Shown: positions 33,229-43,569 of the stretch, one piece after another | Layout: each line of letters opens with the position of its first letter | How positions within the stretch are numbered: the stretch's first letter is position 1 | Assembly: GCF_000346465.2 (NCBI RefSeq) | Contig: NC_034015.1 | Span: 15,545,507-15,609,506 of the forward strand | Source of the DNA: Prunus persica | Taxonomy: Eukaryota > Streptophyta > Magnoliopsida > Rosales > Rosaceae | Direction: 5' to 3' | DNA: 64,000 bases | The notes under the pieces: model-generated | Seen by the model: the letters and a program-made list of their open reading frames with translations, nothing else | Databases searched by the model: none | Told to the model about the DNA's origin: nothing | Made by a program: the position numbers and the translations under genes

Positions 33229-35503
33229 CTACTCGACCTTCTTCTCCTTCTCTTCCCGGACTGTCACCTTGTTCTGTATCTTCTTCACTACCTTCTCATC
33301 AACCATGTCGTAATAACTTTTCAATTGTGCCTTTAATTTCTCCTCGCCCCACTCTATCTTGTCCTGGTACTTAACATACATTGCTGGAACTGTCATGCCC
33401 GTGACAATACCTACATGCAAAACCACCCAAATTATATACAAACTAGTATTGCTAGGGTCATCAAATTTTCGCATTCTCTGTGTACCATTTATTCCAAGTC
33501 TATCATGATTTCATTATTTATTACAAATAAAGCACGTACTAAAATGTTTGTTAACATACGAAGGAACAAATTTTGTGACACTAACTTATATTATTGTGTC
33601 TTTTAACTTATCTTATCAGACTATGAATTCGGACTACACATGAGATTAGTTAGGTAAGTGATTTTCCTTTTTATTAGTCATTACCTATATATAGAATAGA
33701 AGGGTAAGAAGATCGACGGATCTTGCTACACGGGAGAGTAGCCACAAACCAGAGACAGTTCCAACAAATACAAACCACTCTCTTTTGATCCCTGTCTTTT
33801 AGATTGATTGTGACCAAGAAGAGAGAGAGAAGCATGAGAAGTTGAAAATGTAATCAGATTTATGAATTTTTCTTACTATTTTTTCCTATCCAGCAAACTA
33901 TTTTTTCCCACCCTAAACCCTATCTTCCAGTCTCTATTGAGTTTTTCTCTTGCTTTTCCTTTCTCACATTGTTGTTGGGGCTTGGCCTCTATCTTTTGTT
34001 AGGTGGTTTGTTGATTCTCTTTATTGGTTTAATGAGCACCTTTCGGCCCCAAAAAAACTACTTGAGAACTATTGTCAAAGAATAGGTTGTTTTGTTGAAT
34101 GTTAGAAGCTTTATGACTATGTATGGACTTAAATATATGATTTTTGTTTTTTATGATTCATGTACTTTTGCTTTGTTAGAATGAAATTATTATGTTTAAA
34201 CCAGAGAGAATAAATTAACCAAAAAAAATATCCTTTCGTATTAAGCTTTATTGTATACTAAGAAAGGGGCCTCAATTAATTTATCGCCTAAACTCATGGC
34301 GGCCCTGGGAAAAATAATATCATTAAGGCATCGACTTGATGATCTAATACTTCTGAAGCAATTTCTTCTTCGTTTACATGTAAAACAGTAAGCAAAGAAA
34401 CAAAGAAGAAACCAAAAAACAAATAGAGGGACCGCGTGGATGGAAGAAAAAACAAAGAAACAAAAAGAAGAAAAATACTATTCACCGACTAAAGCTATTC
34501 CAGCAGGTCAACAGTGCTCAAGAAAATACTGTACAAAACCAGTTTCCTAGCAACGCATCCTATGTAACTACTGAACGTCCTTAGTCCAAATTAGTCGATT
34601 AACCATTGGTTCAGACGTATTAAACATTGGCTAATTATTCACTTAAAAGAGAATAAAAAATACTTGCAATCCACAGAATTCCACAGAGAAATATTGGATT
34701 AAATATATTTGTGCAATCCACGTTTAAGGTTATACATATCATTGTGTGAAGGGAAATGCGAGTAATTATTAACAGTAACATGTGAACGACTTAGAACACA
34801 TGCGACCAACACAACAACACTAAGTTTAACGCTAACTCCGATAACATATTACGTTAATTAGAGCATTTATCCCAAATTAAATCAATTGACATGTTTGTTA
34901 ACATACAATGGAACAAATTTTGTGACACTAATCGGACCAGACATGAAATTAGTTAGGTAAGTCAAGGAGTTTCCTTTTTATTAGTCATTACCTATATATA
35001 AAAGGGTAAGAAGATCGATGGATGTCGCTACACGGGAGACTAGCAACAAACCAGAGACAGTTCCAACAAATACAAACCATTCTCTCTCTGCAGCAACCCA
35101 AAACATCCATCGAATTCCCTCTTCGACCCATGCTCGAATGGTGTTGCCCATCTCCGAAGCTGACTTCTCCGAAGTTCCCACTCTTGACAAGTCTGGAGGC
35201 GCTCTGAAAATAAAGCAAATTAAAATGCAAAAATCGTTACACAACACAAGTATTATAAAAAGAACAAGAAGAAGGGATCTTAGAAAGCAGGGGAGCTTAG
35301 CTCACTTACTTGCCAAGAAGCCTGAGCAAGTTGCCTGAAAGGAACAACGAAGCAACAATAAACATGGCCAGGTATGAAATCAGAGTGAGGAAGTTGAATT
35401 GGTGGACTTGGAGTAAAACCCATGTTGCTGTTGCTGTCAAAAGAGTCAGCAAACTCTGCCTCTTCTTCCTCCACAGGATTATATCACTCAAAGTATCAGA
35501 CAT
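33229..35503 (-). CDS. Reticulon-like ER membrane protein (RTNLB type)
   Basis: Three exons assembled as 35503-35310, 35203-34992 and 33410-33229, GT/AG, phases 2 and 1, total 588 nt and 195 residues. The start (MSDTLSDIILWRKKRQ) is the classical beginning of a plant reticulon domain; a Met 10 codons upstream is possible. Seen: a first long hydrophobic hairpin (residues about 16-60, ATWVLL, FIVASLFL), a hydrophilic loop (APPDLSRVGTSEKSAS), a second hydrophobic hairpin (FVFVGTVSGLLLVS to LLTLLYIG), then the soluble tail MTVPAMYVKYQDKIEW and DEKVVKKIQNK. The protein ends KKVE, a dilysine-type ER signal. Reticulons bend ER tubules. Intron 2 (1.58 kb) contains a second, broken copy of exon 2. It lies between two RPW8 genes. 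Confidence 0.82.
33652..33800 (-). pseudogene. Duplicated fragment of reticulon exon 2 inside intron 2
   Basis: About 140 bp nearly identical to 34968-35095: TTTCCTTTTTATTAGTCATTACC, GGTAAGAAGATCGA and CCAGAGACAGTTCCAACAAATAC. It contains the 3' half of exon 2 with its splice donor, then diverges at 33783. It could act as a decoy exon but lacks the acceptor side. Confidence 0.8.
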
Positions 35504-35860
35504 GTTGGTGATAGATGTTGATGACTGGAGCAAAGCTCAAGCTGAGATGAGATGAAGATGAAGATGAAGAGCAGACACGCTAATTTTGGAAGATTGATTT
35601 TGAAGCGGTTAGTTGAGATATGCTTAAAGGGTGTTTAGTTTTTGGGCTTACACGTATGGCTCTGAGTATTGGAAACGTGGAAACCATGCAAGCCTTCTCC
35701 ATTTGTGGTCACTTCTTGCGTGGAGCCTTGGACTGTGGGAGCACACAACAGCGCATACGGTTCCAGGAGAGGAAAAGGCTTACCTCTTGTTTGATTGTTA
35801 ACCCAAAGAGGATTTCATCAAGCCCAACCCATTGCATTCATATTCCTAATGGACTTTTTA
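35504..35860. promoter_or_regulatory. Upstream region of the reticulon gene
   Basis: 5' flank of the reticulon gene. The part from about 35683 to 35856 is preserved in the broken copy at 53604-53740 and partly at 55978-56046. No individual element is assigned. Confidence 0.5.
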
Positions 35861-35961
35861 GGTAATGATTTCTCCACTCCAATTTTATTCAACTATACTT
35901 TTTTTTTAGTTATAAAATAGAGTGTAAGTGGATAAAATTAGAGTGGAGAAATTACCACTCC
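35861..35961. mobile_element. Short palindromic MITE, about 100 bp
   Basis: Begins GGTAATGATTTCTCCACTC and ends with the complement AGAGTGGAGAAATTACC, with inner ATTTTAT / ATAAAAT also paired. The duplicated locus near 53734 lacks it and reads GACTTTTTTATAG straight through, so it is an empty site. Flanking CTTTTTA / CTTTTTTA look like the target duplication. Confidence 0.8.
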
Positions 35962-36165
35962 TTTTTTATAGCCCCCCAATTGGAAGCTATTTGGAAAGTA
36001 CTTCTTCAAAAATACGAATTTTATAACTCATAAGCACTTTTAACAATTTCTACCAAACGCTATGTGATGAGGTCAAGAGTCGAGAATACTTCAGAAATTA
36101 TTATATATACACTCACTTCCCAAGCAACACTTGCAAATAAAGGAGCTATTGAAATTAAACTTTTA

Positions 36166-36467
36166 GGGCTTGTTTGGTACATCGTATTAGACTCTAGATA
36201 TGATAAATAGTCTATGACAGTTGTTTGGTGTCAACTTGTATTATTTAATTATCTGACTATTTTAAACAGGTTAGGCTTTTAATGCTCTCCTTACCCGACT
36301 AACTAATACAACTCACACACCCCCGTTTAAATAATACAAGCTTACTTATACAGTTAGGAAAAAAAAACATATGTGTTCATGTGAAAAATTCTATTTTTAT
36401 CTTTTTCTCCTTGGGTTCTTCCCTGCTATCTTCTCCACAGGTTATTCTCTTCACTCTTCTCCAGGTA

Positions 36468-36513
<46 letters not shown>

Positions 36514-37222
36514 CAATATGCTTCTTCTCGCTTATCCTGTCTTCATCTTCTTCTTCTTCTTTTTTCTTTTCTTTTTTTTTTTTTCCTCTTTTATTAAATT
36601 TTATGGAAATTAGGTTATGAGTTGTTATTTTTGTGGACATTAGGTTAGGAATGTAATTGCATCGTGGAATTATTTATTTGTTTATGTTTTGTATTGAATT
36701 GAAACACAATATTTCATAGAACAACCAAAAAGCTTGGGTTTGGTTGCTGGGGAGTGGATGAGTTTGGATGAGTTTGGTTCATAATTCAGTTTTTCAAAAT
36801 TCAAGCTTCAGTTTGGTGGATGAGTGGATTGTTCGATTTAATTTGGTGAATGTTGGAAATTAAATTTTAGTTAACTAAATTAACTAAAACTTATTTAGGC
36901 AAATTCATGATGATGGATGGATATATGGGATTAATGGCAAGAAGCGACAAGTAAATTCAAAGCCCTTTTAACTTCCCACTAAATTACTCCATTTCCCTAT
37001 GAATTTAAATTTTCATTAAATTATCAAAGAATTTTTTAAAAAAAATAGTCATCTGATGTTATCCAGAACAGTACCAAACACAGTATAACTTAGTCATGCT
37101 ATTTATCCAGAACAACACCAAACGCCTTATAATATTATGGATAAACAATCAATACTCTGTGAAACATATTAATATTTTCCGACAAAAATTAATCAATACA
37201 GTCCGATGTACCAAACGAGCCC
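36166..37222. mobile_element. TIR transposon derivative, 1057 bp, inserted into a duplicated segment
   Basis: Ends are GGGCTTGTTTGGTACATCG on the left and CGATGTACCAAACGAGCCC on the right, nearly perfect inverted repeats. The paralogous segment at 53900-53920 has no such sequence, which shows it was inserted after the duplication. A (CT)n microsatellite lies inside. No transposase is visible. Superfamily is not decided; target duplication is unclear. Confidence 0.75.
36471..36511. repeat. (CT)n microsatellite
   Basis: About 20 CT units followed by further pyrimidine runs. The ORFs that cross it on both strands are low-complexity artefacts. Confidence 0.95.
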
Positions 37223-37428
37223 GACAATTTTGATCATCGTTATTCAATAGCTAGTTTTATTGTGTAATAGCTTCCTAATATACACTTAAAAGAGGATCAT
37301 ACATGGATAAAAATACCAATTAATCATATAAAAGAGGAAAGGCTCTCATGCGTGCAGTCCACAGAAATATCCACAAATTTATTATTATTATTTATTCAAT
37401 GAAGAAATTTTTATCTTAATGTCATATG

Positions 37429-39996
37429 TGACAGGACCCATCTTGAGAATTTCTCGGAAACCGAAGCGGACCCCATCTTTGTTCTGACATCTTCCTGATG
37501 CCGAGCCCACTTACAAAAAAAAAAAAAAAATTGAGACTCTCTACCAAAATTTTGGCAGAGTCTCCCTTGTAAACTAAGCAAACCCAACAAAAATTTCAAC
37601 CTGCAACATACATAAAATAATAATCCCAACCAGCAGCATGCTTTCAAAATTCATCAAAACATACTAAATGGCATTTGGCCTCACAAGTAAAGTCTACCAT
37701 GGGCAATAACAGAGCATCTACTAAATTTAGATAACAAGAACAGTTGAGTAGAAGAAATTACTCAAATCCTAACTAGGAAAGTTCACGGTTCGAGCCTCGT
37801 ACACCACTTGCAAACTTCCTGGTGCGACTACTGGTTGGGGGGCGCAAAACTGAAAACATGTGAGTGGACAAAAACAAGATTTGCATTTAAAACAATATAG
37901 TAATCCCACCGTGTAAAAATAATGCTCAAGACATGCAGGTTCACAATTCATTATACATATATATATAACTATACAATATACTCATCACACTACCAAGGTA
38001 TCGGGGAAACAATCCAACTGGGGGATCGTTTGACTAGCCCGCAGGATTTTCAGGTGTTATCCTGCTTCTAGGGATGAGCAGTCCAATTGGAGGACGAAAC
38101 TCCATAGCTCACACACCGGAACATCCAACCATGTGCAGCTCCCAAACTATGTCCTACGCGCGCAGACGGGATCATCACACACCGGAACATCCTGGGTGAT
38201 GACCCTAAACAATATGCAGAGTCTTTCCATACGTCGGAACATCCAACGCCGCATATGAAAAGTGTCTCACACGCGGGAACATCCAACGCCGCGGGTGAGA
38301 CGGATAACCTATTCTTCCCACACGCCGGAATATCCAAAGCCACGTGTAGAAAGTCTAATAACTGGGGAAGGTACTTACATAGTGTAATCATACAACTTCT
38401 CTCAACAACCCCTCATATTCAAGTTCTTCCACAACTCACTTCAACAACCCAAGCATCTCACATATAGAGAATATATATATGTATATATATACTTCCCCAA
38501 AATCCATATAAATTACACTCTCAATACCCAAATATGCCAAACCCACAATATATTGCCAAAGTGCTATACAAACATCAAATTCAACTCATGAATATATTAT
38601 ATTCAATAAACTATTAAAAAATTATGCACAAATCTTTCATCAATAAAACCATGCATATGATTGAAAACAAAGTCCATTCACAAATATTCCCACGCTGCCT
38701 GCTGAGTACATGCAGTCGGAGCACCTATTTCAAGATACGAACCCTTAATTAATATAAAATTACTTCGAAGCGGAAATCACAAATTAAATACTTAAATTCC
38801 CAAATTCCCAGTACGTGCACATTGAAGGGGGTATCCTAAGGTCCGATTACAGGTTTAGGAATCGTTCACGATTGTACGGTTATCGCTAACCTACAAACTT
38901 TGCATTATTGAATCGGAACATCCGGGGCTCCGATTCATAATCCGTGAAGTCCTACACGGTCCTAGGAATACCTAGAATAACATATTTTAATTGGAAAAAG
39001 ATCTAACAGTCAGAACCTATCGAACCAGGATAACGCACAATATACGAAAATCTGTTCGATAGTTAAACGATGCCCGAATTGAGATCCGCGAAATCCTATG
39101 TACTCGTGACAACCTAAAGATCTCATCGGGTCAAATTGCAACTTCACCAGCCTCGCCCACGCGTCACCACAAGCGCCGGCAGCGCTTGGGTGTGTAGAGT
39201 AAATTCCGGTGATGGAAAAACTCCACACCCGAGCTCACCCTTCCTATCCTAGCTTATACTCAAGGTCAGGATCACTTCATTCAACTACGGGGAGATCCAA
39301 TTCGGACCGCAACTGGCCGGAATTTCACTTTGAAATCCGGCCAAAACCTAGGTTTACAAAATCAGTTTTATAAACAACAAATTGGTCCAAACCTATGCAA
39401 CAGTCAGCTAGAACTTGGAACCATACCTCACCCGTCGGAATTGGTGGTCAGAGGAGAGAGATCGAGCGACTGAAAATTCGGACGAAAACCGGCCTGAAAT
39501 TCGTATTTTCCGGCAGCTTAGCAGCTGCTGACGGCTGGAGGTAGACTGGGGAACGTCGGCAAGGTCTGGTCGGACGTTTTGGGTCCGGTCTCGAGGCTGG
39601 CCGTGGCCTGTGACAGTGGCTGCGTAATTTCAGTCGAGAGAGGGGGGGGACGACGACACAGGAGAGAGAGAGAGAGAGAGATAGAGAGAGAGAATCGGGA
39701 GAAAGAGAGAGAGTGAGGTAAAAGTGAAAAAATTAGATTTTACTCTCCTCTTTTCGATATATTTACAAGTTTGCCACTGATAATGTTTTGATCGCAAAAA
39801 CTTCGTTACAACTCCGATTCAAGCCTACCGCGTGTCTACGAATTCGTCTCAGTACAACCTACCCAAAAATACCAATCGTTGTCCCAAAATCCTTCCGGAT
39901 AAGAAAATGACCAATTTACCCATACCCCAAGGGTAAATTCGTAATTCACTTTAAATCAAATAAAATAGACATTAAATTTGGAGTCGGGGTGTTACA
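37429..39996 (-). mobile_element. Solo LTR, 2568 bp, of a long-LTR (probably Gypsy) retrotransposon
   Basis: Perfect 5-bp duplication ATATG (37424-37428 and 39997-40001). On the minus strand it begins TGTAACACCCCGAC and ends GGGTCCTGTCA, the standard TG...CA ends. There is no internal coding sequence, primer site or second LTR, so the simplest reading is a solo LTR left by recombination between two LTRs. A terminal-repeat-less LARD cannot be excluded. It contains an array of hairpin repeats at 38108-38350 and a (GA)n tract at 39662-39714. Confidence 0.8.
38108..38350. repeat. Five hairpin units with a GGAACATCC core inside the solo LTR
   Basis: CGGAACATCC or a one-base variant occurs at about 38117, 38180, 38235, 38276 and 38326. 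At least the last two units are flanked by complementary arms (for example TCTCACACGCG before and CGCGGGTGAGA after). Spacing varies from about 42 to 63 bp, arms differ between units and the core is kept. Confidence 0.75.
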
Positions 39997-40001
39997 ATAT
40001 G

Positions 40002-40523
40002 TATATGCATATGCTTACTTATCAATATTATGGCCCTTTTTATTATGCTTTTTAAAATTTCACTTATAAATGCCAGATCCACCTCCAAGACAGCATATAC
40101 AAAAGTTAGGGCACAACAATTTGACAGACTATGGACTTGGCTGAAAACTGTGTTATCACAAAAATAGTGTATCCGAACAATTAATCGCTCAAGTCCTTAT
40201 TGTAACACAATGGTTAGGTATCCTAAAGTGGGATTCTTTACACCCATCTCTGACTACCAAACCTTGGACAATGCCTTAATGAGCTCATTATGCCTAGGAT
40301 TAGATTGAATTGGATAACTTACTAAATTGAAGGCAAATTGCAAGAAGAAATGAAGAAACTTTGTCCAATTTGAAGGTAGAAGATAAATTACTTAAGAAGA
40401 AAACTTATCTTATTATATAATCCCTACAAAATTGTAGGATACACACCTTATAACTCATCCTTATTTCCCCCCAAAATAAAAGATCATTCGCATATGCCTT
40501 CATTTCCTCCTTCAATATATACC
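40002..40523. other. 3' flank of the RPW8-reticulon gene, no gene seen
   Basis: A/T-rich; no ORF or element ends recognised. Probably includes the 3' UTR of the gene that ends at 40524. Confidence 0.4.
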
Positions 40524-41416
40524 TCAAATTTGATGTGCTATCCAATCCAATACGATATTCATAGAGATAGAGTCCTTAACCCACCCCAAAATCGACTTTA
40601 CGGTCACGCATATATAATATGCTAAGATGGCCAGACCAAAAAAAATACATAACCAGAAAAACGCCCCAACCAAGTTTAGGAAAGTAGAAAGCCCGCCCCG
40701 GAAGAGTTTGTAGAGTAACCATGACCCACCAGCAAAGACAGATTCCAACCAGTTTCTCTCTGCATGGTTCACTCGAATGGTGCTGGCTTTGTCCATATTC
40801 ACAAGTGACTTCTCTGTGATTTTCAAACCTGGAGACTCCCTGTAAACAAGAAACATCTCTGCTCAGTTCAATTCGTTTCGTTGCACAAGAAATTAATTAA
40901 AAACCTAAATCAAAAAATTAGCTTGGTATCCTTTAAATGAAATGCTTACTTTGCGTGAAGCCTAATAAGCCCGTTGCTCCAAAGCAACAACAAAGCAACA
41001 AGAGCAATGACCACCACCAAACCAAAAATCATCCTTGTGCAAAGCAAGGTCTCCATCCTATTCCTTGCTGTCTGCGCCGCCAGTTTCTCATGGAGTCTTT
41101 TGAGAGACGCATCCAATGTAGAAAGCTGGTGATGAGACATGCTCCATATGTACTTGCCCTTCTTCGACTTGGAGATTTCGAGAACGCACTTTATACCGGC
41201 ATCGACTTGACTTCTCGGACTCTCTATTTCCTCCTTTGGGCGACCCAAGTACCTGTTTAGGTTCTCCATCTCTTGTATCAATGGATGCAAAGACACTAGG
41301 GTAGCATCCAGATTTTTAAGCAAGGCTGGACAATCTTTATGTTTCTGGATTGTTTTTTTGAGGAGAACAACCAGCTCCGAAATTGCAGCACCAAGAATAG
41401 TCTCTACTCCTGCCAT
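40524..41416 (-). CDS. RPW8 domain joined to a reticulon-like membrane region
   Basis: Two exons, 41416-40950 and 40839-40524 (GTAAGC donor, TTTACAG acceptor, phase 2), giving 260 residues. Residues 1-120 form an RPW8-type domain: MAGVETILGAAISELVVLL, then LVSLHPLIQEME, PKEEIES, and LSTLDASLKRLHEKL. A membrane segment at about 129-147 ends in LLLLWSNGLIRLHAK. Exon 2 starts ESPGLKITEKSLVNMDKAS and has two further hydrophobic stretches (FLNLVGAFFWLCIFFGLAILAYYI). The LWSN end of the first hairpin, the P-x-L / E-K-S loop and the second hairpin follow the layout of the reticulon at 33229-35503. The exon junction falls at the same place and phase (G/A-K, then acidic or Ala-Pro). The soluble reticulon tail is absent. 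The fusion is an inference from short, weak similarity; a plain RPW8 protein with unrelated membrane segments is the alternative. Confidence 0.75.
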
Positions 41417-42622
41417 TTTAGATTCTCCAAAGAGATTAGTAATGATTTCAGCCTAACAGGAAAATCAATTATATAAGGTAAGAGAACAACGCCATTGCCT
41501 GGTCCAAATTAGAAAATCTTGCATGTTAGGTACTTCAACAGCTTTTTTTATTTTCTTTTTTTATTGATGAACTACGTCTAGGAGGGCAAACCCCCAAAAC
41601 TAACTACTTCAACAGCTTTTACAAAAGGCATATCTTATATATACATTAATTTATTCAACTTTGAGCTTCATAAAATTTTGACTTTATAGAACTCGAACGG
41701 CAAGTGGATGAATACAAAAAATTTAGCGTTTTTCAATTTTGATAGGAATCATTTTGGTCCTAACTGTTCGAGACGTGCTTAGTAAATTATAGAACCTAAA
41801 CTTTGTACATGAGCCTTAAAATTCCCCAATTGCCTTTATTTTTGTTATGACATTCTGGGAAAGTGTTGTGATCGGACGCGTAAATGAATCATTCATTTTC
41901 TAAATTTTACTGAATATTGAATTATGCTACTTTTGCAAGACTTAAAAAATGCTGCAGAATATGCAATGTATATAGCTTATATTTATGGCCAGTGGAAATA
42001 TGTATATATATTTGTGCGCAGAGTCAATAACCGATAAGAAAGATTAGTCAAAGAAATTAAAAAACAAAAATCCCTGAAATATTGAATTTTCGAAAGGAAT
42101 TTCCGAGGGAGTTTCCTTGCATACACAGATACTCTCCATACCAATTACTTTCCCCCCTTATCTAAAGAAGCTCCTGTCGATGGCTTGAGATTCCTCCAAT
42201 CATCACGATAAAAAATGGAATTTAGCCTTAATAAAATGTGATCAGTTTAAGGTGCAGACAACACCACCATTGACAAGGTCCAAATTGGAAACTATATAGC
42301 AGGTGTAGTGTAGACTTGCCAAACAAGAGGAAATTTCTCTTAAACCACCTTCAACCGATCAGAAAGGCATATCATAATGGATGCAGTTGCGTTGCCCAAT
42401 ACTAACTTGATTTCGAGACGTGATGAACCCCAAAAAATATCCCTACAATTTTGCCTTATATCGTCAGTCCAAAATACTAATGTTTACTTGAACATTAAGG
42501 CAAAAATTGCCTCGTTTTGATCTATTAATTTAACATGGAATCTAGGATTGGATATCTACGTCACCTTTACCCTTTTCCATGAAGTTGCAGCTCTCAAGAA
42601 TATTCAAAATCTTTGAATAAAT
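41417..42622. other. Upstream region of the RPW8-reticulon gene; small retro-insertion, otherwise no feature
   Basis: Apart from the 58 bp insertion at 41547-41604 and the target site of the SINE, no gene or repeat was recognised in this A/T-rich stretch. Confidence 0.45.
41547..41604 (-). mobile_element. 58 bp 5'-truncated LINE/SINE tail
   Basis: Flanked by a perfect 16-bp duplication TACTTCAACAGCTTTT (41531-41546 and 41605-41620). On the minus strand it reads a GGGGGTTTGCCCTCCTAG block, then an A-rich tail. A similar block next to a T-run lies at 51810-51870. Long duplication plus A-tail are hallmarks of target-primed reverse transcription. Confidence 0.75.
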
Positions 42623-42835
42623 GCCAACGAGAGTTGGTTGAGTTGGTAAAGATCGTTCTCTTCATTATCAAGGCCTGAGTTTGAATTATGATGCCGACAA
42701 TTCCTCTTTGTGAATAATCTGTAAAAACTAAAAAATGGACTAACACCCACTTTGTAAGTCCTCAAAGAGTATTGGAATGCCCTGCCCTTGGGATGGGGTA
42801 GCATCTCCTCCCCTAAACTTTTTGTTACCAAAAAA
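42623..42835 (+). mobile_element. SINE, tRNA-derived, about 213 bp
   Basis: Perfect 17-bp duplication AAAATCTTTGAATAAAT (42606-42622 and 42836-42852, overlapping the A-tail). Box A-like TTGAGTTGGTAAAG and box B-like CCTGAGTTTGAATTATG lie near the 5' end at about 42637 and 42672; the 3' end is oligo-A. This is the pattern of a plant tRNA-type SINE. Confidence 0.85.
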
Positions 42836-42889
42836 AAAATCTTTGAATAAATACACTTGAGAGCCAATACTAAATAAATACATATATGC

Positions 42890-43017
42890 TAAGGACTCAC
42901 TAGTATAGTGGTTTGGAGTATTTACTCCTTCATGCAAGGTCCTGAGTTCGAGTCCTAGCATCTGTGTTTTGTGTGTGAGTTTAATATACTATCTCCCCTT
43001 TCAATAGGAAAGGTCCT

Positions 43018-43020
<3 letters not shown>
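42890..43020 (+). mobile_element. Second SINE-like sequence with pol III boxes
   Basis: Box A-like TAGTATAGTGGTTTGG at about 42902 and box B-like GAGTTCGAGTCC at about 42944, a spacing normal for tRNA-derived promoters. The 3' end merges with a (TA)n run. No target duplication found, so boundaries are approximate. Confidence 0.6.

Positions 43021-43021
<1 letters not shown>

Positions 43022-43048
<27 letters not shown>
43022..43048. repeat. (TA)n microsatellite next to the endogenous virus
   Basis: About 13 TA units, directly before the sequence that runs into the viral 3' region. It may be the integration site. Confidence 0.9.
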
Positions 43049-43053
<5 letters not shown>

Positions 43054-43569
43054 TATTTATACTCACAAAGGGAGAGCAACTGCAACTCCAAACTTCACAC
43101 AGTATTTACAGGGATGATTTTCTCCAAAAGTGTTTCAGAGAGAATCTTTAAAACTAGAGAAAGGAAAAATTACATTCTCCTTACAACTGAGGCCGAAGCC
43201 TGAATTTAAAGACAACTCTCAACTATGGTTTACAAAACTAAAGTAAAAGTAACTATGGTTGGTTGGATAACTGTAGGTTCACGGTTATTCAACCTGATTC
43301 AACTTTTAGCAACTGTGGAGGTAACTTTGACTTCTGCAGATGCTTTCGGCTACTTGAGGTGATTTTGTCAAAAGCAAACAGTGCTTTGTCTGCTGCTTTC
43401 GGTGATCTGACTAAAGTAAAAGCAGAGATGCTTTGTCTGCTGCTTTCACGTGATTCGGCATCTTCTTTTGACAGAGTGGTCTGTCGGCAACTACTTTTGA
43501 CAAATTGGCAACTTCTTTGGACGAGGCTTGCTTGTCGGCAACTGAGGCAATTATGGAGAGGATTCCCCT

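Noticed and set aside
35018..35338. 106-codon plus-strand ORF
   Set aside because: Antisense of reticulon exon 2 and intron 1; the minus strand has the correct splice sites and reticulon features.
36371..36640. Overlapping ORFs on both strands
   Set aside because: Driven by the (CT)n microsatellite and following T-runs.
37429..39996. Possible complete non-autonomous element rather than a solo LTR
   Set aside because: No internal terminal repeats, primer site or purine tract were found within it, so solo LTR is simpler.
42890..42960. Possible tRNA gene
   Set aside because: Box A and box B are present, but no cloverleaf acceptor stem was seen; better explained as a SINE head.
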